In this document: one piece after another, positions 1 through 7,111 of the stretch
Position numbering within the stretch: the stretch's first letter is position 1
Layout of the letters: every line of letters starts with the position of its first letter
From: a virus
DNA: 24,496 nt
Virus record (IMG/VR): IMGVR_UViG_3300045135_001772
Coordinates: 1 to 24,496 of that record
Reading direction: 5' to 3' (one strand)
Notes under the pieces: generated by a model
Seen by the model: the letters and a program-made list of their open reading frames with translations, nothing else
Database searches by the model: none
Told to the model about the DNA's origin: nothing
Made by a program: the position numbers and the translations under genes

Positions 1-2
1 CA

Positions 3-356
3 AGTCGGTTAGACGCCAACGAACTTTACACTTTCGGTTCCCCCCGTGTAGGTAATAGAGATTTCGTCAAGGAAATGAAAAAGGACGGTGTTAAACACTA
101 TCGTTTTGTAAATAATAATGATATTGTAACATCTATACCTTTTCCAATACGCTTTAGACATAGTGGTAACTTAGTTTACATAAATCACTATGGCAACATT
201 AGAAAAATGACACTTTGGCAGCGCACTAAGGATAAATATAGAGGTCGCTGGAGAGCCTTGAAAAAAGGTCAACCGTTTGATGGTGTCTTTGATCATAGCG
301 TAAATTTATATTATGAAAAATTAAAAAATGTACAAACCTCACAGGGCGAGAACTAG
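3..356 (+). CDS. Class 3 lipase, C-terminal part (cut by window edge)
   Basis: The reading frame is open from the window edge, so the gene starts upstream and only the last 117 residues are seen. It matches the end of the alpha/beta-hydrolase class 3 lipase family: the strand after the nucleophile elbow reads YTFGSPRVGNRDF, followed by HYRFVNNNDIVTSIP, which holds the likely catalytic Asp, then FRHSGNLVYIN. The His in FDHSVNLYYEKL near the end is the likely catalytic His. The nucleophile Ser (GxSxG) must lie upstream. Such enzymes hydrolyse ester bonds in lipids; a role in lysis or in host lipid use is inference only. An ATG at 75 is internal and should not be taken as the start. Confidence 0.85.
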   Translation, partial: SRLDANELYTFGSPRVGNRDFVKEMKKDGVKHYRFVNNNDIVTSIPFPIRFRHSGNLVYINHYGNIRKMTLWQRTKDKYRGRWRALKKGQPFDGVFDHSVNLYYEKLKNVQTSQGEN

Positions 357-543
357 TTGCCCTTTATGCTCAACTGAAGAGGAAGTTTGGTTTCAGGCTG
401 GAAAAATTCAACCACTTGATATTGTTGAATGTGTTAAGTGTAAGAATGTCTATGAAGCTGGTGATTTTATCAGTTCCTTTCTTGAGTTACGTCAAAACTC
501 AACTGTCTCATCTAATTATGCTGTAATGACTGCAACTCTTTAA
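328..543 (+). CDS. Small zinc-ribbon-like protein
   Basis: A 71-residue protein overlapping the lipase end by 29 bases. It has two CxxC pairs (CPLC near residue 11 and CVKC near residue 35), the usual layout of a small zinc ribbon that binds one zinc ion and often contacts nucleic acid or protein. No other domain is visible and the C-terminal third has no recognisable motif. No good Shine-Dalgarno sequence precedes the ATG, so translation may be coupled to the lipase gene. Exact function unknown. Confidence 0.65.
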   Translation: MYKPHRARTSCPLCSTEEEVWFQAGKIQPLDIVECVKCKNVYEAGDFISSFLELRQNSTVSSNYAVMTATL

Positions 544-572
544 TTGCTTGTTGCTTAAAAATATACTATATT
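544..572 (+). promoter_or_regulatory. Sigma70-like promoter for 602 gene
   Basis: TTGCTT at 544-549, a 17-base spacer, and TATATT at 567-572. Transcription would start near 579, about 23 bases before the ATG at 602, which has AAGGAG as its ribosome binding site. This is one of a series of near-identical promoters in the window. Confidence 0.6.
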
Positions 573-601
573 AAGTTATATTTTAATCAAGGAGAAAAGC
601 A

Positions 602-865
602 ATGGGTAAGAAAAGTTCTGGCAAACATTATGTGTCTAAAGGTGAGCGTCCTAATGTAACACGTTCTGTGTTAAATGCTCTTCGTCGTGAATATCTAACC
701 TCAGATGCTCGTCTTAATAACCAAGTCAAAGCATGGCGTCGCGGTAAAAACGTAATGCTTACTGTAAAAAACCCTGACAAAAAGAATACAAAAGAGCGCA
801 TGATTCGAGTTCCAGCTATTGATGTATGGGGTTTTCCACGTCAAGCTAATTTAAAGATGCGGTAA
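602..865 (+). CDS. Conserved basic phage protein, unknown function
   Basis: An 87-residue, strongly basic protein beginning MGKKSSGKHYVSKGERPNV and ending near VWGFPRQANLKMR. From memory, proteins with this N-terminal pattern are common among marine T4-like phages, but no function is established and I see no catalytic motif. Its high Lys/Arg content would fit nucleic-acid binding (inference). It has its own promoter (544-572) and the strong ribosome binding site AAGGAG, and its stop overlaps the next start by one base (TAATG), so it likely leads the operon running to about 3693. Confidence 0.75.
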   Translation: MGKKSSGKHYVSKGERPNVTRSVLNALRREYLTSDARLNNQVKAWRRGKNVMLTVKNPDKKNTKERMIRVPAIDVWGFPRQANLKMR

Positions 866-1095
866 TGACTGAATTTAAAAATGGCATGGTTAATACAACT
901 AAAAGGTTGATGACTAGCGGGAGTCTGACTCTTGCGGTCATCTTCTTTTTTGGACATGTGTTGATTGCTATGTGTGTTGTAAGTATAATAACAGGTGCAA
1001 GCATCTGGGAAGCAGGTGCAGTTGCTGTTATAGAACCTGCTATCAATAGTGTTTGGTTTTATGTTTTGCACAAATTGTGGAGTAAGTTTAACTAA
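865..1095 (+). CDS. DUF2061-like small membrane protein
   Basis: A 76-residue protein with two predicted membrane segments: roughly residues 20-42 (LTLAVIFFFGHVLIAMCVVS) and 48-66. The second segment, running into EPAINSVWFYVLHKLWSK, resembles the DUF2061 signature in which a polar residue sits in the helix and a YxLHxxxW motif follows. DUF2061 proteins are small integral membrane proteins of unknown role, found in bacteria and many marine phages. It is coupled to its neighbours on both sides by one-base stop/start overlaps. Confidence 0.75.
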   Translation: MTEFKNGMVNTTKRLMTSGSLTLAVIFFFGHVLIAMCVVSIITGASIWEAGAVAVIEPAINSVWFYVLHKLWSKFN

Positions 1096-1292
1096 TGGAA
1101 TTTTTATGGGCAGTCTACCTAACCACTTGTTTAAAGGGTAATTGTTATACACAAGAAATTCATCGCTATGATCCGCCTATGGCTCAATATAAGTGTGAGC
1201 GTCTACTAGAAGTGTATGCTTCAATTCCAGCTGATGGCAACTGGGACACTATTGAGTGGGTATGTAAACCGCTAAACAGTGAGGGAATATAA
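1095..1292 (+). CDS. Small cysteine-containing protein, unknown
   Basis: A 65-residue protein with four cysteines (near residues 12, 17, 34 and 57), a hydrophobic first dozen residues (MEFLWAVYLTTC) and the segment SIPADGNWDTIEWVCKP. The hydrophobic start and paired cysteines would suit an exported disulfide-bonded protein, but there is no clear signal-peptide n-region or cleavage site. I do not recognise the family. Start and stop both overlap neighbours by one base, so it belongs to the same operon. Confidence 0.65.
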   Translation: MEFLWAVYLTTCLKGNCYTQEIHRYDPPMAQYKCERLLEVYASIPADGNWDTIEWVCKPLNSEGI

Positions 1293-2158
1293 TGCCTGAA
1301 GGACCAGAGTGTACTCGCACCGCTAAACAAGTTGATAGAGCAGTTCGCGGCAAAAAACTTGTAAATATTAATATTATCTCTGGAAGGTACACTAAAAAGC
1401 TTCCAGACGGTTTTGCTGATTTTTATATTGCTTTAGAGGAGCAAAATCTACCTGTTAAAGGCGTATTCAACAAAGGCAAATTCATATGGTGGGAGTTTGG
1501 AGATATGCTTCCAATTTGCTACATGTATACTACCCTAGGAATGACAGGTAACTTTAAACTAAAACCTTCCAAACACACTCGATTTGCTCTATACTTTGAT
1601 GATGATTCATCTATCTACTACAACGATATGCGTAATTTTGGGACTATTAAGTTTGTTCATAAAGAATCGGATTTACAAGCAAAACTTAGATCAATCGGAC
1701 CTGATATGCTTAATAATCCTTGTACTCTTGACGAATTTAATACCCGCGCACGAAGTTATCCCTCCTATTCGGTGGTCAAATGGCTAATGGATCAAAAGAA
1801 AATATCTGGTGTAGGTAATATCTACAAATCAGAATCACTGTTTTTAGCTGGCATAGCTCCGCACAGAACAATGGGAAGTCTAGATGAAGAAGAACTTGAA
1901 AAACTTTATTACGCAATTTGCAAAGTATTGGCAGCATCGTATGAGTCAGGCGGAGCAACTATCCGTAATTATAGTGATTTATATAATAATCATGGCAAGT
2001 ATACACGGTTTGCATCACATCCTGATGAAATAGTTGAAGCACGGGGAGGGCATGTAATGGTTTATAACCAAAAACAAGATATATACGGACATCCAGTTGA
2101 GAGAATTAAACTAGATGACGGACGTACAACTTTTTGGTCACCGGCGGTGCAGTTTTGA
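1292..2158 (+). CDS. Formamidopyrimidine-DNA glycosylase (Fpg/Nei family), zincless
   Basis: A 288-residue base-excision repair glycosylase/AP lyase that would remove oxidised bases such as 8-oxoguanine and cut the backbone. The N-terminus MPEGPE supplies the catalytic Pro (after Met removal) and Glu. NKGKFIWWEF near residues 60-69 holds the conserved beta-loop Lys. The helix-two-turn-helix domain is clear at about 163-190 (WLMDQKKISGVGNIYKSE). The C-terminal finger near 256-288 keeps the Arg of DGRTTFW (Arg278) but has none of the four zinc-binding cysteines, so it is a zincless finger of the kind known in plant Fpg and NEIL1. TAATG coupling places it in the operon. Fpg versus Nei specificity cannot be decided by eye. 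Confidence 0.92.
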   Translation: MPEGPECTRTAKQVDRAVRGKKLVNINIISGRYTKKLPDGFADFYIALEEQNLPVKGVFNKGKFIWWEFGDMLPICYMYTTLGMTGNFKLKPSKHTRFALYFDDDSSIYYNDMRNFGTIKFVHKESDLQAKLRSIGPDMLNNPCTLDEFNTRARSYPSYSVVKWLMDQKKISGVGNIYKSESLFLAGIAPHRTMGSLDEEELEKLYYAICKVLAASYESGGATIRNYSDLYNNHGKYTRFASHPDEIVEARGGHVMVYNQKQDIYGHPVERIKLDDGRTTFWSPAVQF

Positions 2159-2373
2159 AAGATAATATTATCTTACTTTCAGACATCATAGAACATAAAC
2201 TACAAAAAGAACGTGAACTACAGTTTTATCAACAAGAGTTAGAAAAACTCAAACAGAAAATGTTCTTTTTAGAAAAAGATATTACAATTACTAACATGTG
2301 TATTGAGATTATTGAAAAAGAAAAACTTGTTAGCGTTCCAAATCTATTAGGAGAAAAAGATGACTTGGGATAG
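2155..2373 (+). CDS. Small coiled-coil protein
   Basis: A 72-residue protein if started at the TTG at 2155, which overlaps the stop of the glycosylase gene; another TTG at 2134 would add seven residues. Residues about 15-45 are rich in Glu, Lys, Leu and Gln with heptad-like spacing (KERELQFYQQELEKLKQKM), so a coiled coil is likely. It overlaps the start of the next gene by 14 bases. From memory, similar short coiled-coil proteins occur in marine T4-like phages; function unknown. Confidence 0.65.
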   Translation: MKDNIILLSDIIEHKLQKERELQFYQQELEKLKQKMFFLEKDITITNMCIEIIEKEKLVSVPNLLGEKDDLG

Positions 2374-3304
2374 TTATAATCCAATTAAACAAATGTCAGC
2401 TGTCTACGCTGGAGTTTCTGATGATGATACAGTGATTCCAACTACAGATGAGGTAGCTTGGGAATATTTTCACGAGTTTCGTTGGGTATATAACAAGATG
2501 GATTTGTGTGAGACTTTAGGTGTACCTTATGGTCCAATAGGTACTAAGCCGTCTACTTACCCTGTTTGTGTTAAACCTATTATTAATTTGATGGGTGGTT
2601 CCGTAAAATCACAAGTTTGTCATAATCCAGAAGAGTATGCAAAAGTAACAGATCCTGGCTTGTTTTGGTCTTCGTACGCGATGGGTGATCATTATTCTGT
2701 TGACTATGTGATGTGCAGAGGTGTACCAACAGAATATTTTGCTTTTTATGGTGAAAAGCTTCAGCATGGGGCGTTTGACTTTTGGTCATTACAACAAGAC
2801 CTACCAGAAGAGGTTCATAGAACAATTTATAATTGGCTAGAGGAGAACCTTGAGGAGTACACTGGTATTGTAAATATTGAGATAATTGGGCATCAAATTA
2901 TTGAAGCTCAACTACGCATGGGTGATTTAGACCGTCTTGGAGACGCTACTTTGATGGAAGCTATTCACACCCTGTACAGTAAACACACTTGGGAGTGGAC
3001 AAAAGACTCTGGTTTCTTCCCAGAAACCTTCTATCTAGCCGCTTTGTTTGCACAACCAAACACTACATATCATATTAATACTACTCTTGCTAAAAAAGTT
3101 TTTGGTGATTTAACTTACTATCAAATAGATAAACCAGAGTTATATCACTCTAATCCTGCACATGGAAATAGAATTGCTATATTCTGTGATCAAAACTGGG
3201 AAAAAGTTGCTCGTGCTCGTAACATTGCAGTTGCTCTTTTCACTCCTGATATTGACGGGAAATATGTTGACTGCTTACGAGATTATGAGGAGCTTAGACT
3301 ATGA
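2360..3304 (+). CDS. ATP-grasp-like ligase (putative)
   Basis: A 314-residue protein whose middle section has the layout of an ATP-grasp fold. VCVKPIINLMGGSVK (residues 69-83) resembles the ATP-binding strand and glycine loop with Lys72; YSVDYVMCRGVPTEYFAF (112-129) resembles the next core strands; YTGIVNIEIIGHQIIEAQLR (167-186) resembles the metal-binding strand with Glu182 and Arg186. ATP-grasp enzymes join a carboxylate to an amine or thiol through an acyl-phosphate; the substrate here is unknown. About 115 residues follow with no recognised motif (residues 200-314). The ribosome binding site AGGAG precedes the ATG. Assignment rests on motif pattern only. Confidence 0.6.
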   Translation: MTWDSYNPIKQMSAVYAGVSDDDTVIPTTDEVAWEYFHEFRWVYNKMDLCETLGVPYGPIGTKPSTYPVCVKPIINLMGGSVKSQVCHNPEEYAKVTDPGLFWSSYAMGDHYSVDYVMCRGVPTEYFAFYGEKLQHGAFDFWSLQQDLPEEVHRTIYNWLEENLEEYTGIVNIEIIGHQIIEAQLRMGDLDRLGDATLMEAIHTLYSKHTWEWTKDSGFFPETFYLAALFAQPNTTYHINTTLAKKVFGDLTYYQIDKPELYHSNPAHGNRIAIFCDQNWEKVARARNIAVALFTPDIDGKYVDCLRDYEELRL

Positions 3305-3693
3305 AAGACGATGACCCATTTAAAAAAATAGATAAATTTGGAATTCAACTACTTGTTGCATTTTTTATTAGCATCAGTGTTATTGTAATTTCAAATGTAG
3401 TTTCAGCTGAACCAGTTTGGGCAGAAAAACCAATACAGTGCGCAAGCTATCAAGAAGTTGCTGCTAGGGCTAAAGCAGATGATATGTCTCCTTTGATGAC
3501 CATGGAAGGTAATGCGCGCATAGGGGATAATATGTACTCTTTGCCGTATGTTTTTTATTATAACCAAAACACGTCATATTGGCTAATTGTAGAACTTCAC
3601 TTAGACAACACAGCTTGTATTATAGCAGTAGGCGATAAAGTTAATTTTGATGTATCTGATTGGGAACAACCTAGTTACAAAAGAAACTGGTAA
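3301..3693 (+). CDS. Secreted or membrane-anchored protein, unknown
   Basis: A 130-residue protein with a charged N-terminus, a hydrophobic segment at about residues 16-35 (LLVAFFISISVIVISNVVSA), then AEPVWAEKP. This is a signal peptide with a possible cleavage after VSA, or a signal anchor. The exported part has two cysteines (CASYQ and TACII) that could form a disulfide. It probably acts in the periplasm or at the inner membrane. The ATGA overlap couples it to the ATP-grasp-like gene. Family not recognised. Confidence 0.7.
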   Translation: MKDDDPFKKIDKFGIQLLVAFFISISVIVISNVVSAEPVWAEKPIQCASYQEVAARAKADDMSPLMTMEGNARIGDNMYSLPYVFYYNQNTSYWLIVELHLDNTACIIAVGDKVNFDVSDWEQPSYKRNW

Positions 3694-3694
3694 C

Positions 3695-3723
3695 TTGCTA
3701 AATGCTTCTATATTTAGTATTAT
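3695..3723 (+). promoter_or_regulatory. Sigma70-like promoter for 3746 gene
   Basis: TTGCTA at 3695-3700, a 17-base spacer, and TATTAT at 3718-3723. Predicted start near 3730, leaving a short leader with AGGAGA before the ATG at 3746. Confidence 0.55.
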
Positions 3724-3745
3724 TTATTAAATATAGGAGATATGT

Positions 3746-4027
3746 ATGAAGAGACAGCAGAAACTTGAGTATCATGATAATTGGCTTCGTCGTATGGGTG
3801 TTCATCCCACACAGCTAAAATCTCAACCTAAATATCGTGCCCCACTTCCAGACTACTCTGTATCTGAAACACTACCGACATCTGATCGTGTAGGCAATGG
3901 TTTTGTACGCGGTAAGTCTAAGTATTCTGGTCAAGGAGTTTTTGTCGGTCAGGCATACAACAAAGGCAACCTTGTCGTACTTTCTTCAAAGGAAGCGTCC
4001 GACTCAGCAACAGGAAAAAGACGATGA
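3746..4027 (+). CDS. Basic hypothetical phage protein
   Basis: A 93-residue basic protein beginning MKRQQKLEYHDNWLRRMGV, with a low-complexity Ser/Lys C-terminus and no catalytic motif. An overlapping ATG at 3742 lies in another frame; 3746 is chosen because it opens the long frame and sits 5 bases after AGGAGA. It is first in the transcription unit from promoter 3695-3723. Similar short proteins seem familiar from marine T4-like phages, without known function. Confidence 0.65.
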   Translation: MKRQQKLEYHDNWLRRMGVHPTQLKSQPKYRAPLPDYSVSETLPTSDRVGNGFVRGKSKYSGQGVFVGQAYNKGNLVVLSSKEASDSATGKRR

Positions 4028-4251
4028 AATATACAGTACGTATAACAATGACACTTACTGATATCGAAGCAGAAGACGAGGATGAGGCTTGTATTAAAGC
4101 CGCTGAGTTGTTTGATTTTGGTTCAGCAGATTATGAGTATGAAATTGAAGATGATATAGTTTATTTAGAAGACGTAGTAGATGAAACAGAAGGTGATGTT
4201 TATGCAGAGGATATTGAAGATGAAGTACACGATCTCACGAACTCTAACTGA
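4024..4251 (+). CDS. Small highly acidic protein
   Basis: A 75-residue protein with about a third acidic residues. The first 20 residues (MKYTVRITMTLTDIEAEDED) look like a beta strand pair, and the rest is a run of Asp/Glu-rich stretches. Such proteins can act as DNA mimics or inhibitors of DNA-binding enzymes, but that is a guess. Its start overlaps the previous stop (ATGA), and its end overlaps the next gene in another frame. Confidence 0.65.
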   Translation: MKYTVRITMTLTDIEAEDEDEACIKAAELFDFGSADYEYEIEDDIVYLEDVVDETEGDVYAEDIEDEVHDLTNSN

Positions 4252-4363
4252 AATTAAATACTTTCTAAAAACACATGATGATATTGAGATGTTTGTTATA
4301 GCATCTCTACTTGGCACTATTGCCGCCTTTTATATTTATTGCGTTTGGAGTTTAATTACATGA
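4220..4363 (+). CDS. Small single-pass membrane protein
   Basis: A 47-residue protein beginning MKYTISRTLTEIKYF with one hydrophobic segment at about residues 25-44 (VIASLLGTIAAFYIYCVW). I chose the ATG at 4220, although an ATG at 4181 is in the same frame, because AGGA lies 8-9 bases upstream and the shorter form overlaps the acidic gene less. The stop overlaps the next start. Function unknown; a small inner-membrane protein. Confidence 0.55.
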   Translation: MKYTISRTLTEIKYFLKTHDDIEMFVIASLLGTIAAFYIYCVWSLIT

Positions 4364-4914
4364 CAGGTTTAGAACAAGCAAGATGGAACTTTTTTGCTCA
4401 ACAATATATTAAAGATGTTGAGGCATTTGCTATTAAAGAAATATTTCCAAAGTTTAAACTCGCTAGTGTTAACTTAGATTGGAGTCCAAAACGCAGATCA
4501 TCACGCGGTGGAATGTATGCTGATGGGCCAGGAATAAACATGGCTATGAATCATCTTTGTAAAGAGCGTGACGGTAATGTGTATAGAGTGTATGAATACA
4601 AATCATTTGATTCTGATCCAATAATTGGTGGCTTTTATACTCGTGATAAACATGATAGACTTAGAATGGTAATTGTTCATGAAATTGCACACGCACTACA
4701 GTACTATTCATACAAACTAAATAACTTCAGGTGCAAGCCCCACGGTCCTGCATGGAAAAATTTGTACAAGAGATTAAGACAGGAGTTCATCAACCCACGT
4801 CTTGAAGATCAACGTGGATTAAAAAGTGAGTACTTACTGATGATTAAAAAGGTTGAAGGCACTAGATGTGAAGAACTCATCACAGAAATCTTACAAAGAG
4901 CAGCCAGTAAGTAA
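4360..4914 (+). CDS. SprT-like zinc metallopeptidase
   Basis: A 184-residue protein with the zinc-protease motif HEIAH at residues 107-111 (VIVHEIAHALQ), catalytic Glu108, and a third likely ligand His128 in CKPHGPAWKNLYKRLR. HExxH followed by HGxxWKxxxxxLR about 17 residues later is the pattern of SprT/Spartan-like proteins, which cleave protein from DNA-protein crosslinks in eukaryotes and are of uncertain role in bacteria and phages. No C-terminal zinc ribbon is present, so this is the catalytic core only. The ATG at 4360 is preferred over the in-frame codon at 4339 because it overlaps the previous stop. Confidence 0.75.
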   Translation: MTGLEQARWNFFAQQYIKDVEAFAIKEIFPKFKLASVNLDWSPKRRSSRGGMYADGPGINMAMNHLCKERDGNVYRVYEYKSFDSDPIIGGFYTRDKHDRLRMVIVHEIAHALQYYSYKLNNFRCKPHGPAWKNLYKRLRQEFINPRLEDQRGLKSEYLLMIKKVEGTRCEELITEILQRAASK

Positions 4915-6040
4915 AACTTATTGTGACAGACTTTATACGGAATTACATATCGAGGAGGACGGGAGCGTCACTCCTTGTTGTGTTATGCCATCAAACCGTT
5001 TTCCGATGGGTTCAAACCTTAAGGAGTATATATCAGGCAAACCTCTCAAAGAATTACGTAAAGCCTTAGATTCTGGAATACAGCATAAAAACTGTGAGTG
5101 GTGTTGGAAAAATGAAGCCGCAGGTCTTAAGACACATAGAGTCTCAACACCTCGTAAACGTGAATTAAACTCAATACACATTAGATTAAACAATGTTTGT
5201 AATTTTAAATGTCGCATGTGTAATCCTTCATTTTCTTCTACATGGGCAGTAGAAAATAAAAAACACAACTATTTTGTGTTTGAAGACAATGCTGTTTTTA
5301 AGGACGCTATTGAACATAACGGTGATTATCTGTTTGATATGCTTAAATCAGGTATCGAATCTGGTTCTCTTAAACACATCAGTTTATCTGGTGGAGAACC
5401 ATTGATTACTGATTCACACATAAAGTTGATGAATTTTTTACTTGATAACGATTTAGTCAATGTTAGTCTTGGTTACTCTACAAATCTCTCAAATCTAAAC
5501 TATAAAGGTTTTGATTGTGTGGTTGCTTGGGAACAATTCAGATCTGTCAGTGTTGAAGCTAGTGTTGACGGGTGGGGAGATGCTGTTGAATATTCAAGAA
5601 CTGGTTTTAATATGAAAACTTTTTTAGACAATTTTAAAGAAGCACACAGGTATGTTGATACTATTAACTGTGTAGTAAGCATTTACAGTATTTGGACTTT
5701 ACCTATCATTGAAAGATTTAGAAAACAAGGTATTAAAATAATATATTCTCCTTGTCGCTTGCCAATTCATTGTAATCCTCAAATATTGATGAGAGAGGAT
5801 AAACAAAAGCTGTTCAATCTTTACTCAGATTATCCAGCTTTGTTAGACATTTTCAAAAAATTTATAGACATTGACCTTGAAAATGGTTATACTCAAAGTG
5901 ATCCAAATGGGTTAGTTAAGCATAATACCCTAGATGATATACGAAAAGAAATGATTTCATACAACTTACTCTTAGATAAATACAGAGATACTAACTTCTT
6001 TGAGGTTTTTCCAATGTATGAAAAGTATAAGGAGATTTAA
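4868..6040 (+). CDS. Radical SAM protein with N-terminal twitch/SPASM-like domain
   Basis: About 390 residues from a GTG at 4868, overlapping the peptidase gene by 47 bases; a TTG at 4853 is an alternative start. The N-terminal 85 residues carry GSVTPCC (Cys37, Cys38) and NCEWCW (Cys76, Cys79), a likely auxiliary Fe-S cluster site of the twitch/SPASM type, here in front of the radical SAM core instead of behind it. The core motif CNFKCRMC (CxxxCxxC, Cys111, 115, 118) binds the [4Fe-4S] cluster that cleaves S-adenosylmethionine. SLSGGEPLI is the GGE SAM-binding motif. Twitch radical SAM proteins modify peptides or small molecules; this domain order is seen in marine T4-like phages, but the substrate is unknown. 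Confidence 0.88.
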   Translation: MKNSSQKSYKEQPVSKTYCDRLYTELHIEEDGSVTPCCVMPSNRFPMGSNLKEYISGKPLKELRKALDSGIQHKNCEWCWKNEAAGLKTHRVSTPRKRELNSIHIRLNNVCNFKCRMCNPSFSSTWAVENKKHNYFVFEDNAVFKDAIEHNGDYLFDMLKSGIESGSLKHISLSGGEPLITDSHIKLMNFLLDNDLVNVSLGYSTNLSNLNYKGFDCVVAWEQFRSVSVEASVDGWGDAVEYSRTGFNMKTFLDNFKEAHRYVDTINCVVSIYSIWTLPIIERFRKQGIKIIYSPCRLPIHCNPQILMREDKQKLFNLYSDYPALLDIFKKFIDIDLENGYTQSDPNGLVKHNTLDDIRKEMISYNLLLDKYRDTNFFEVFPMYEKYKEI

Positions 6041-6358
6041 ATGTCTGCAATTTGGTCATGTGATGATTATGACATAATGAAGGTAAGTGCAAATTTATCA
6101 GCATCAACTAACAATTATTGTTATTTAGTTGAAATACAGAGGAAACCTATTGAACTAAATGGAGAGCTTACTTACGCTCAACTTGGTGCAAATGATCATA
6201 ATGTACCGGTAGATACTGCTGATGATGCCTTACTTGATCTACTAATTCCCAGTGTTAACACTTTTATTTCAGGTTTGGCTGCTTCATATGACGGTTCAAT
6301 CTTTGCTCCTCCTGATCTCAACACCCCTATAAAGTTTACTGAAAAAACTGGAATATGA
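6041..6358 (+). CDS. Hypothetical protein
   Basis: A 105-residue acidic protein starting directly after the radical SAM stop, with AAGGAG before its ATG. It reads MSAIWSCDDYDIMKVSANLS and contains no motif I recognise. As it sits between the radical SAM gene and an SGNH-like gene and is coupled to both, it may act with them (inference). It could be a substrate or partner protein, but it has neither a leader-like N-terminus nor a Cys- or Gly-rich core. Confidence 0.65.
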   Translation: MSAIWSCDDYDIMKVSANLSASTNNYCYLVEIQRKPIELNGELTYAQLGANDHNVPVDTADDALLDLLIPSVNTFISGLAASYDGSIFAPPDLNTPIKFTEKTGI

Positions 6359-7074
6359 TTCTATTCGCAAATGGTTGCTCTCACACTTCAGGTGCTGAAA
6401 TACAGCGACCAAAATCAGGTAGTTGTTATGAGAAAGCTTGGCCGTCTACTCTGGCCAAGCTTTTAGACTTTGATGATGTTTTAAATCTAGCAATATCTGG
6501 AGCTTCTTCAGATAGAATTGTTAGAACAACTATGGAATTCTTTTTAAAAGAGTTCATCGAGCCTTCATATAATCATAAAGATTACTTTGTAGTAATAAAC
6601 TGGCCAGGTATGTTTCGCACTGAGATTTACAATGAACATAATGGTTGGAAAGATGGCTTTCAACCCTTAGTAGTAGGCAATGATGAAAATTATAAAAGGG
6701 ATATGGATATAGTTTCATATGGTTATTACAAAGCTTGGACAACTTTTGCAAAACCTCTCCCACAAACTATAAATTATATGCACAATATTCTTTTACTCCA
6801 ATATTTTTTAACTCTTCACAGAATTAAATATTTATTTTGGAGTGCAACATTAAGTTGTCCTTATAAAAAAGGGTATTTGTATCAGTATTATAAACAAGTT
6901 TATACAAAGCGTTATCCTTTTATTGAAGACCCTAAGCATTCGTACTCCAATCTATTAAAAAGTAACGGATTTGATTTTGGGGAGAATAGTGTATATATGC
7001 ATTATGGTCAAGAAGCTCAAGATTGGTTTGCAAGGTTTTTAAAGAGGTATGTAACCAATCATAAGTTACTTTAA
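6355..7074 (+). CDS. SGNH-hydrolase-like protein
   Basis: A 239-residue protein with the pattern of GDSL/SGNH esterases: FANGCSHTSG at residues 4-13 puts the likely nucleophile Ser9 in block I, NLAISGASSDRIVRTT resembles block II with its oxyanion Gly, and MHYGQEAQDWFARFL near residues 215-229 supplies the probable catalytic His216. The NGCSHTxG/SSDRIVRTT pairing resembles a phage-associated family (I believe DUF6071). It may hydrolyse esters on sugars or lipids. The ATGA overlap couples it to the gene before it. A strong terminator-like hairpin lies inside its reading frame at 6433-6463. It is last in its operon. Confidence 0.65.
   Translation: MILFANGCSHTSGAEIQRPKSGSCYEKAWPSTLAKLLDFDDVLNLAISGASSDRIVRTTMEFFLKEFIEPSYNHKDYFVVINWPGMFRTEIYNEHNGWKDGFQPLVVGNDENYKRDMDIVSYGYYKAWTTFAKPLPQTINYMHNILLLQYFLTLHRIKYLFWSATLSCPYKKGYLYQYYKQVYTKRYPFIEDPKHSYSNLLKSNGFDFGENSVYMHYGQEAQDWFARFLKRYVTNHKLL
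6433..6463 (+). repeat. Intragenic inverted repeat, terminator-like
   Basis: AAAGCTTGGCC (6433-6443) is the perfect reverse complement of GGCCAAGCTTT (6453-6463), with a 9-base loop and a short T run ending at 6464. In RNA it forms an 11-bp stem followed by U residues, inside the SGNH-like coding sequence. Confidence 0.7.
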
Positions 7075-7076
7075 TC

Positions 7077-7105
7077 TTGCTTAACAATTAATCTTTTGAT
7101 ATTCT
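7077..7105 (+). promoter_or_regulatory. Sigma70-like promoter for small RNA
   Basis: TTGCTT at 7077-7082, a 17-base spacer, and TATTCT at 7100-7105. It predicts a start at about 7112, exactly the first base of the GACTC hairpin. Confidence 0.6.
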
Positions 7106-7111
7106 AAATAA

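Noticed and set aside
841-1152. Minus-strand ORFs opposite the DUF2061-like gene
   Set aside because: They lie antisense to well-supported coupled + strand genes, have no ribosome binding site and read as low-complexity shadow protein.
1584-1787. Second + strand ORF within the glycosylase gene
   Set aside because: It is out of frame with the clear Fpg-like reading frame and has no ribosome binding site or family signal.
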